The notes under the pieces: model-generated | What the model was told of the DNA's origin: nothing | Databases searched by the model: none | The model's input: the letters and a program-made list of their open reading frames with translations, nothing else | Shown: in pieces, positions 57,939 to 64,000 of the stretch | Numbering within the stretch: position 1 is the first letter of the stretch | Layout of the letters: each line of letters opens with the position of its first letter | Program-made: the position numbers and the translations under genes | DNA from: Chitinophaga sp. CB10 | GTDB taxonomy: Bacteria; Bacteroidota; Bacteroidia; Chitinophagales; Chitinophagaceae | Length of the DNA stretch: 64,000 nt | Direction: 5' to 3' | Assembly: GCA_001870995.2 (NCBI GenBank) | Contig: MLAV02000002.1 | Span: 248,001 to 312,000, forward strand

Positions 57939-59139
57939 TTCCAAACACGCCGTCATCATACGCAGCCGCATACTCCTTAAAATCCTCCTGCACCTGCTCC
58001 GCGTAAGATGCCGCATAATCGTATAACGACTGCCTCCAGCTCTCCACGCTCCCGCCAAAATCAATCAGCTCATCCGCAATGGCCGATCCCTGGCGGCCGC
58101 CGGAGCGCAGGCAATCCCAGCCCAGTATCTGCCCCATCGTAGTCAGTATCTCTTCCAGCTGCGGAATGTTCCCCGCAAACAATTCAAAATTCAGCCGGTC
58201 CGCAGTAGGCTGCAGCTGCTTCAATACAAAGCTGCGCCCATCTATGGTCAGCGGATGCAGCAACGCGGGATAAGCCGCCTGCACGCGCTTCTGTACTTCG
58301 GTGATCCGGTGCGCTTCGTCCGGCCATTCTGGCTGCACAAAAGGGTGAAAGGTTAAAATACAGGAGGGGTTCGCTCTTTTCAGATCCAGCAGGTGGTATT
58401 CCCCCGGCGTTTTGTCATTGGTTACGAGCAATACGTACCGTTCTATTCCCAGGCTACCGGTACCGGCTATACGATAAGCGGCATCCACCACGTGGTAGCC
58501 CTTTAATGCCGGGCGTTTGGCGGCCCAGGTATTGACGGCGTCCTTTACCAGCTCCCGCTGTTCCTTCGGCGTTTTGATGGCTTTGAGGTTATCCACCAGC
58601 AGGCGGGGCTTCCCGTCTTTGAGGTACATGCGCCTGCCAAGAAACGCTTTCAGCTTCCTGTTGCGCACCGTTGCCAGGAAGTCGCCGATGGTACCGGTGG
58701 CAGCCTGCTTTTCCAGGGAGCGTATATACCCCGCCGTTAGTGTGCCGGCATAGGACGAAATGAAAATGCCGGCCAGCTTTTTGGCTTCCTTTGCATTTAC
58801 ATGCAGTACATCCGAAATGAGGAAAATACTGCAGAGCAATCGCGCCGGGTCCAGCAGGCACGGGGCCAGCGCCGCTTCGTCAAAGTCGTTGATATCGAAA
58901 TAAGGAATGTGGTTATCCGCTTTATAACTCCCGAAATTTTCCAGGTGCAGGTCCCCGCAGATCCAGCTGCGGGGCGATTTCAGCAGGGCGTTGCCTGCGG
59001 GGAGATCCTCGTAGAACAAGTGGCAGCTGCCTCTGAAAAAGCGGAGTGGGTTACTGCGCATGGCTGCGTACTTCATGGAAAGCAACGCAGGGATGCGGCC
59101 TTGGTTAAACCGGGTAATCCTGTCTGGAATCTGCTGCAT
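57934..59139 (-). CDS. DUF2252-family protein (kinase-like fold)
   Basis: The 401-residue DUF2252 protein shows FFRGSCHLFYEDL, then WICGDLHLENFGSYKADN and YFDINDFDEAALAPCLLDPARL. These resemble the catalytic HxDxxxxN and DFD segments of aminoglycoside-phosphotransferase-like kinases, to whose superfamily DUF2252 is assigned. Substrate unknown. It has no signal peptide, so it is cytoplasmic. It lies 48 bases after the D-threonine-aldolase-like gene on the same strand. ATG at 59139. Confidence 0.88.
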   Translation of the reverse strand: MQQIPDRITRFNQGRIPALLSMKYAAMRSNPLRFFRGSCHLFYEDLPAGNALLKSPRSWICGDLHLENFGSYKADNHIPYFDINDFDEAALAPCLLDPARLLCSIFLISDVLHVNAKEAKKLAGIFISSYAGTLTAGYIRSLEKQAATGTIGDFLATVRNRKLKAFLGRRMYLKDGKPRLLVDNLKAIKTPKEQRELVKDAVNTWAAKRPALKGYHVVDAAYRIAGTGSLGIERYVLLVTNDKTPGEYHLLDLKRANPSCILTFHPFVQPEWPDEAHRITEVQKRVQAAYPALLHPLTIDGRSFVLKQLQPTADRLNFELFAGNIPQLEEILTTMGQILGWDCLRSGGRQGSAIADELIDFGGSVESWRQSLYDYAASYAEQVQEDFKEYAAAYDDGVFGK

Positions 59140-59187
59140 ATGGTATCTTTATATAGCGCTTATATAAAGATACCAATTCCCCGCCGC

Positions 59188-60288
59188 TTACACGATGATC
59201 TGTCGATCCCGCGCAATCACCTGCCAGGTGGCAATAACGTCGTTGTTTTCCGCTACATAGGCTTTTTCGTACAGGGCTACCGTGGGGCAGATATGCAAAG
59301 GCACGCCATAGGCTACCGTGCCAACTGGATATTGGGCTGCGGCGTCCACTTTCATCACCAGGTGCTCCTCGCTCTGGGAAACAATCGTACCGGGGATGTT
59401 CAGGAATTCCACCCGTGGCTGCGGGTTTTCCGCGGCTACGGATTTATGCCCGAGGTCCAGGCAAATCAGCTGATCATCGATATGGGAAATAACGCGGCTC
59501 AGCACCAGCGCGGCATACTGGAATTTTTGCTCCGGCAGGTTACGGGCATAGCCAAAATCCCAGAATACAAAGGTACCGGGGCTGCATTCTTCCCGGCGGC
59601 GCTGCGCATGGATGGGGAAAGTAGGCGTGCCGCCGGCTATTACTGCCGGCACGGGCAGGCCGGTTGCTACTACGTCCGCTACCAGGTTAACCACCGGCTC
59701 ATAGGCCTGATCGCATTGCTGTTTTCGTATAGCCATATCCGTGTCATGAATATGCCCGTCATACACATGGAAGCCTGCCGGCAGCAGGTTTTCCAGTGAA
59801 TGCAAATATTGGTACAACGCCAACGCGGTATTATCCGGCTTGATGCCCGTACGGTTCATGCCCACGTTGATATCCATATACACCTGCACATGGCGGCCAT
59901 TTTGCTTAGCCAGCGCCTGCAATTCCTTAGCCGAGGCGTGGTTATCCAACAGGCATGAAAACTGCGTGCCCGGGTACTTCTGTATCAACTCCATAAAACG
60001 CACGGCCTTGGGGCCAACAGGCTGATAGGCCAGCAGCACATCTGCGGCGCCGGCAATGCCCGTCATCTCCGCTTCCGCAATGGTGGCGCATTTGAATTTA
60101 TGGATACCGGCGTCCATCATCAGCTGCACCACTTCCGTCATCTTATTCGTTTTTACGTGTGGGCGTAACCGTGATACATGATCGATCATCGTTTTCACGG
60201 TGTTGATATTTTCCACCACCCTGTCTTTATAAACTATCAGCGCCGGCGAATCCACCTGGGCTGCATTCCTGAGTTCAAACCAATTCAT
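59188..60288 (-). CDS. D-threonine aldolase / D-serine dehydratase-like PLP enzyme
   Basis: The 366-residue fold-type III PLP enzyme (alanine racemase-like barrel) shows LRPHVKTNKM with the PLP Lys46, and the metal-binding His332/Cys334 in GVPLHICPTVALYEKAYV, the HxC pair shared by D-threonine aldolases and eukaryotic-type D-serine dehydratases. It probably breaks D-threonine-type hydroxy-amino acids to glycine plus aldehyde, or deaminates D-serine. The GntP-type permease gene 23 bases upstream fits uptake of the substrate. ATG at 60288. Confidence 0.88.
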   Translation of the reverse strand: MNWFELRNAAQVDSPALIVYKDRVVENINTVKTMIDHVSRLRPHVKTNKMTEVVQLMMDAGIHKFKCATIAEAEMTGIAGAADVLLAYQPVGPKAVRFMELIQKYPGTQFSCLLDNHASAKELQALAKQNGRHVQVYMDINVGMNRTGIKPDNTALALYQYLHSLENLLPAGFHVYDGHIHDTDMAIRKQQCDQAYEPVVNLVADVVATGLPVPAVIAGGTPTFPIHAQRRREECSPGTFVFWDFGYARNLPEQKFQYAALVLSRVISHIDDQLICLDLGHKSVAAENPQPRVEFLNIPGTIVSQSEEHLVMKVDAAAQYPVGTVAYGVPLHICPTVALYEKAYVAENNDVIATWQVIARDRQIIV

Positions 60289-60311
60289 GTCAGATTGTTG
60301 CTGGTTAAAAT

Positions 60312-61625
60312 TTACACGAACAAACTAAGCAACAAAGTGCCTGCCAGCCCGGTTACGGATACGATCGTTTCCATCACGGACCAGGTCTTGATCGTATCTT
60401 TTACAGTTAAGTTAAAGTATTCTTTAAACATCCAGAAACCGGCATCGTTCACATGCGAAAACATCAAACTGCCTGCGCCGGTTGCCAGCACCATCAGGTT
60501 CGGGTTTACGCCGGAAGCGGGTATCAGCGGCGCTACGATCGCAGCAGTGGTGAGTCCGGCCACCGTGGCCGACCCTATGCATACGCGGATGATGGCGGCA
60601 ATGCCCCAGGCCAGCACCAGCGGGTGCAGGTGCAGTTGTTGCAGGCTGTCGGCAATATAACTGCTCACCTTACTATCGTTCAGCAACTGCGTCAGCGCGC
60701 CGGAGCCGCCAATGACCAGGATGATCACGGCAATATCCTTCACGGCCTCGTCCAGCAGGCCCATCACTTTTTTCATCGGCGTTTTCCGGCGCAGGCCCAG
60801 CAGGTACATGCCATTCAGCACGGCCAGCAACATTACGATCAGCGGGTCCCCCAGCCAGCTGGCCAGTTTATAACCAAAGCTCCCCGGCGGCGCCCAGAGC
60901 TTGGCCACCGCCGTAGCCGCAAGTAACAGCACCGGCAGCATGGCCGCAAACAGGCTCGCGCCCATACCCGGAATCTCATTTTCAGGCAGTTCTTTCGTCG
61001 TAAACAGTTGGGATGGGGCGTTGGTATAGCCTTTCAAAAAACGGCTGAAAACAGGGCCCGCAAGGATGATGGCCGGTATAGCGATCAGGATGCCGTAGAG
61101 CAGCGTCAGGCCCATACTCGCATGAAAGGTTTGCACCAGGGCCGTCGGCGATGGATGCGGGGGCAGGTAACCATGCGTTACTGACAGGGAGGCCAGCATG
61201 GGAATGCCCAGGTACACGGCCGGCAGGCCGGTACGGCCCGCCACCATAAAAATCAGCGGTACCATCAGCACAAACCCGATATTGTAAAAGAGGGGAATGC
61301 CCACTACAAAGCCGGTAATCATGAGGGACCACTGCACGTATTTAGGCCCGAGCAGCTTCATAAGCCCGCCGGCAATGCGTTGCCCCGCGCCGCTTTCCGC
61401 CACCAGCTTGCCCAGCATACTGCCGGCAACGATCACCACGATTAACGAGCCCAGCGTCTTGCCGATACCCGTTTGGATGGACTGCGTAATGGCGGATATA
61501 TCCATACCCAGCGCCAATCCCATCAGCAGGGAAACGATCAGGAAACTGAGGAATGTATTGAGTTTGAACCAGACTACCAGGATCACAAGGAGTAGGATAG
61601 CGCCGATAACAATCAGTAAAGGCAT
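60312..61625 (-). CDS. GntP-family permease (gluconate / D-serine type)
   Basis: The 437-residue transporter has about 12-14 membrane helices and GntP signatures: GKLVAESGAGQRIAGGLMKL, VGIPLFYNIGFVLMVPLIF, GYLPPHPSPTALVQTFHA and HVNDAGFWMFKEYFNL. GntP members import gluconate, other sugar acids, or D-serine (DsdX). The D-amino-acid enzyme directly downstream makes a D-hydroxyamino acid the better guess here. This is inference from context. ATG at 61625. Confidence 0.88.
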   Translation of the reverse strand: MPLLIVIGAILLLVILVVWFKLNTFLSFLIVSLLMGLALGMDISAITQSIQTGIGKTLGSLIVVIVAGSMLGKLVAESGAGQRIAGGLMKLLGPKYVQWSLMITGFVVGIPLFYNIGFVLMVPLIFMVAGRTGLPAVYLGIPMLASLSVTHGYLPPHPSPTALVQTFHASMGLTLLYGILIAIPAIILAGPVFSRFLKGYTNAPSQLFTTKELPENEIPGMGASLFAAMLPVLLLAATAVAKLWAPPGSFGYKLASWLGDPLIVMLLAVLNGMYLLGLRRKTPMKKVMGLLDEAVKDIAVIILVIGGSGALTQLLNDSKVSSYIADSLQQLHLHPLVLAWGIAAIIRVCIGSATVAGLTTAAIVAPLIPASGVNPNLMVLATGAGSLMFSHVNDAGFWMFKEYFNLTVKDTIKTWSVMETIVSVTGLAGTLLLSLFV

Positions 61626-61684
61626 GCTTGTTCGATTTTGGTACCGGACAAGATATAAAAAAAGAAACAGTAAACGGCAGATTG

Positions 61685-62962
61685 TTATTCGTACCGCAGG
61701 GCAATAATCGGATCCAGTTTGGAAGCCTTATACGCCGGGTAAATGCCGGAAATCAGGCCCACGATGGCGCAGAGGCTCACGCCGATGAGTATCCAGAGCC
61801 AGGGGATGATAAACGGCGAGCCTAACAGTAACGATACAACGTTGCCGAACAGCATGCCGGCCAGCACGCCGATCACCCCGCCCATCACGCTGATGATAAT
61901 GGCTTCGTAGAGGAACTGCTGGCGCACCACCTTACTGGTAGCGCCAAGGGCTTTGGTCACGCCGATTTCGCGGGTACGCTCCGCAACGGACACCAGCATG
62001 ATGTTCATCAACCCGATGGCGGAGCCAAACAGCGTGATAAACGCAATCACCACCGCAAAGAGGTTGACCTTACTCAAACTGGAAAACAGCATTTCTGCGA
62101 TACTGTCGCTTTTGCTGATCACGAAATTATCCGCTTCGTTGAGGGAAAGGCCGCGGATAATGCGGAACAGCCCGATGGCTTCGCCCTGGGCGGCATCCAT
62201 CTGGCTGATATCTTTTACGGCAATGCCAATCTGGTAGCTGGCATTGGGCCTGTTGAAAATTCTTCGTGTATTGTTCACCGTAGTCAGCACCACGTTGTCC
62301 TGGCTCATCATAGCGCTGCTGCCTTTGGAAGCCAGCACCCCGATCACGCGGTAACGCACATCTCCCACCCTGACGGTATTATTGACGACGTTCTTCATTT
62401 TTTTTCCGAACAGCTTCTCCGCCACATCCTTCCCGAGGATAGCCACATTGCGGCCGGATTCCACGTCCAGCGTATTAAAATTCCGCCCCTGCGCAATTTC
62501 ATAACTGGCCACCGTGAGGTAGTTTTCATCTCCCCCGATCACCGTCACATTGGGATTCGTTTTCTTATCATCTTTATAAACAGTGGCGATGCCGGAAGCC
62601 CTGAAATTAATGCTCACCTCCGCCGGAAACTGGTAGCGCTCTTTAAAACGCACCGCATCCATGTAGGAAATCACCTTATTGCTGTTCGATTTTTTAACTT
62701 TTTTCTGGTTTTTGTTGCCTTTTTCGGCTTTTTCGTTGTCGTCTCCCATGCGCACCTGGATATCGCGGTTGCGGATACTGAAGCTGTTGGCGCCCATCAT
62801 GGCGAAACTGCTGTAGATGCTGTTCTTCATACTGTCGATCGCAGTAAGAATGCCTACCAGCACGGTTATGCCCAGTGCGATAATTGCTACAGTGAGGCCG
62901 GTGCGGAGTTTGTTGCCGGTAACGGACCGATATGCCAGTGAATATATATCTCGGGATTGCAT
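61685..62962 (-). CDS. ABC transporter permease (MacB/FtsX type)
   Basis: The 425-residue permease has the MacB-like layout: one N-terminal membrane helix (about 22-43), a large periplasmic domain (about 50-290) with an insert rich in Asp/Lys/Asn, and three C-terminal helices forming the FtsX domain (SSLSKVNLFAVVIAFITLFG, then MLVSVAERTREIGVTKALGA, and FIIPWLWILIGVSLCAIVGL). The TREIGVTKALGA coupling motif contacts the ATPase. No ATPase gene is adjacent in the window. Likely an export or lipoprotein-release type system; substrate unknown. Confidence 0.9.
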   Translation of the reverse strand: MQSRDIYSLAYRSVTGNKLRTGLTVAIIALGITVLVGILTAIDSMKNSIYSSFAMMGANSFSIRNRDIQVRMGDDNEKAEKGNKNQKKVKKSNSNKVISYMDAVRFKERYQFPAEVSINFRASGIATVYKDDKKTNPNVTVIGGDENYLTVASYEIAQGRNFNTLDVESGRNVAILGKDVAEKLFGKKMKNVVNNTVRVGDVRYRVIGVLASKGSSAMMSQDNVVLTTVNNTRRIFNRPNASYQIGIAVKDISQMDAAQGEAIGLFRIIRGLSLNEADNFVISKSDSIAEMLFSSLSKVNLFAVVIAFITLFGSAIGLMNIMLVSVAERTREIGVTKALGATSKVVRQQFLYEAIIISVMGGVIGVLAGMLFGNVVSLLLGSPFIIPWLWILIGVSLCAIVGLISGIYPAYKASKLDPIIALRYE

Positions 62963-63039
62963 AATGTCGGGTTAATAGTAAAGTTAATATATTAATGCAT
63001 TCGATCCGATCTTATTTGGGATGAATGGTTAACCGGCAC

Positions 63040-63080
63040 AAAAAAAGGAAGACCGGCGTTATGCCAGTCTTCCTTTTTTT
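63040..63080. terminator. Terminator after nuoN
   Basis: GGAAGAC (63047-63053) pairs with GTCTTCC (63067-63073), then after one mismatch GGC with GCC, loop GTTAT. Seven A residues before and seven T residues after make it a full terminator on either strand. nuoN on the minus strand is the likely user. Confidence 0.92.
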
Positions 63081-63195
63081 ATTTTTTAGGGGAGAGATTT
63101 AATGCAGCGATGCCTTACATCAACGTTCTTACTACAATAGCGCGGAGCGTTCATCGGATCAGCCGGCCCTTCCCTGCTATGCTTTCTTTCTGCTG

Positions 63196-64000
63196 TTACA
63201 GGCAGCCCAGCAATAAATTCGGGAATAAGCCGAGCGCCAGTACGAGGATCACGGTAAGAATCAGCCCTGCCTTAAATCCGCCGGATACCGGTTCTACCTG
63301 TGGGTCGCCCTGTTTGAAGTACATGGCCATGATTACCCGGAAGTAGTAGTACACGCTGATGGCAGCGCAAAGTACCGCCAGGATCACCAGCCAGAGCAGG
63401 TGCCCCTGCTGGATGGCGGCAGCCAGTACAAAGTATTTGGCAAAGAAGCCCGCCGTTACCGGGATACCTGCCAGTGAAAACAGGAATACCGTTACAGCAA
63501 AGGCCAGCAGCGGCTCTTTCTTAGCCAGGCCGTTGAATCCTTCGAAGGTATAATCTTTTAAACGCAGCAGTACCGCGAAGATGCCGATGGTCGCAATGCT
63601 GTAAGCGGCTGCATACAGCACAATGCCCTGCGCGGCAGCGAGGTTCATGGCAATGACTGCAAACATCATGAAGCCTGCCTGGGCAATGGAAGAGTAAGCG
63701 AGCATACGCTTCACGCTCTGCTGGAATACAGCGGTAAAGTTACCAAGTACCAGTGTCAGCGCGGTGATGATGGAGAGCAACAGCATCCAGTGGCTGCTGA
63801 TTTCGCCACCTGCAAAGCCCACATGGAACAGGCGCACGAAAGCGATGAAACCGCCTGCTTTCACCACGGTAGCCATGAAGGAAGTGAATACGGTAGGGGA
63901 ACCGTCGTACACGTCCGGCGTCCAGAAGTGGAAAGGCACAGCGGATACTTTAAAGGCCAGTGCAAACGCTACGAGGATAGTACCGCAGAGCGCCAGCGGG
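63196..64000 (-). CDS. nuoN: NADH-quinone oxidoreductase subunit N (NuoN), 3' part
   Basis: The frame is open from the right window edge: after LALCGTILVAFALAFKVSAV comes PFHFWTPDVYDGSPTVFTSF, then FQQSVKRMLAYSSIAQAGFM, EGFNGLAKKEPLLAF and LFSLAGIPVTAGFFAKYFVL. These are the NuoN/MrpD-type antiporter-like motifs of complex I. At least seven membrane helices are visible. A GTG at 63939 is internal, not the start; the true N-terminus lies beyond the window. The electron acceptor would be menaquinone, consistent with the mqn genes. The remaining nuo genes presumably lie to the right. Confidence 0.95.
   Translation of the reverse strand, partial: PLALCGTILVAFALAFKVSAVPFHFWTPDVYDGSPTVFTSFMATVVKAGGFIAFVRLFHVGFAGGEISSHWMLLLSIITALTLVLGNFTAVFQQSVKRMLAYSSIAQAGFMMFAVIAMNLAAAQGIVLYAAAYSIATIGIFAVLLRLKDYTFEGFNGLAKKEPLLAFAVTVFLFSLAGIPVTAGFFAKYFVLAAAIQQGHLLWLVILAVLCAAISVYYYFRVIMAMYFKQGDPQVEPVSGGFKAGLILTVILVLALGLFPNLLLGCL

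Noticed and set aside
1..64000. tRNA, rRNA, CRISPR array, insertion sequence, prophage, defence island
   Set aside because: None found in the gaps; gene content is housekeeping throughout and no transposase, integrase, Cas or restriction gene is present.

Overview
The window is an ordinary chromosomal segment of a Bacteroidota bacterium, most likely Chitinophaga or a close relative in Chitinophagaceae. The evidence is a SprA-type gliding/type IX secretion gene next to ruvA, the bamD-rpoZ-coaBC-DUF4835 block, an FtsI with a C-terminal PASTA domain, several DUFs typical of the phylum, and promoters of the form TTG-N18..21-TAnnTTTG without Shine-Dalgarno sequences. The genus is inferred from overall gene style, not proven. 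I see no rRNA, tRNA, CRISPR array, insertion sequence or prophage.

Region 1 (1-9.8 kb): 5' end of sprA (runs off the left edge), ruvA, fabH, a small lipoprotein, two tandem sensor-kinase genes (one with degenerate catalytic motifs), an NrtR-type regulator, a DinB protein, two acetyltransferases and fabD. Region 2 (9.9-21.8 kb): folE-queD (7-deazaguanine/queuosine entry), mqnB-mqnD (futalosine route to menaquinone), a photolyase with a class IV aminotransferase, a DUF5723 outer-membrane-type protein, a lipoprotein-scoA-scoB operon, and bamD-rpoZ-coaBC-DUF4835.

Region 3 (22.2-39.0 kb) is a complete division and cell-wall (dcw) cluster on the + strand: mraZ, rsmH, ftsL, ftsI, murE, mraY, murD, ftsW, murG, murC, ftsQ, ftsA, ftsZ. 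The MurE motif DNPR points to meso-diaminopimelate peptidoglycan. The cluster ends at a strong terminator after ftsZ. Its longer intergenic gaps hold unexplained secondary structure, notably a three-way-junction candidate between ftsL and ftsI and interleaved inverted repeats between ftsA and ftsZ.

Region 4 (39-64 kb): a DUF4091/GH123-like protein, the K+ transporter kup, an abundant-type OmpA protein with a full consensus promoter, a polyprenyl diphosphate synthase, recJ, a lipoprotein esterase, htpG, the rpsF-rpsR-rplI operon, small lipoproteins, a rhomboid protease, a GH20 hexosaminidase, a GntP permease/D-threonine-aldolase-like/DUF2252 group, an ABC permease, and the 3' part of nuoN running off the right edge.

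No new defence or mobile system is evident. The items most worth following up are the structured intergenic RNAs of the dcw cluster, the kinase/pseudokinase pair, a probable NrtR operator, a 67-base nested palindrome at 14.9 kb, and an unassigned transcript candidate between htpG and the esterase gene.
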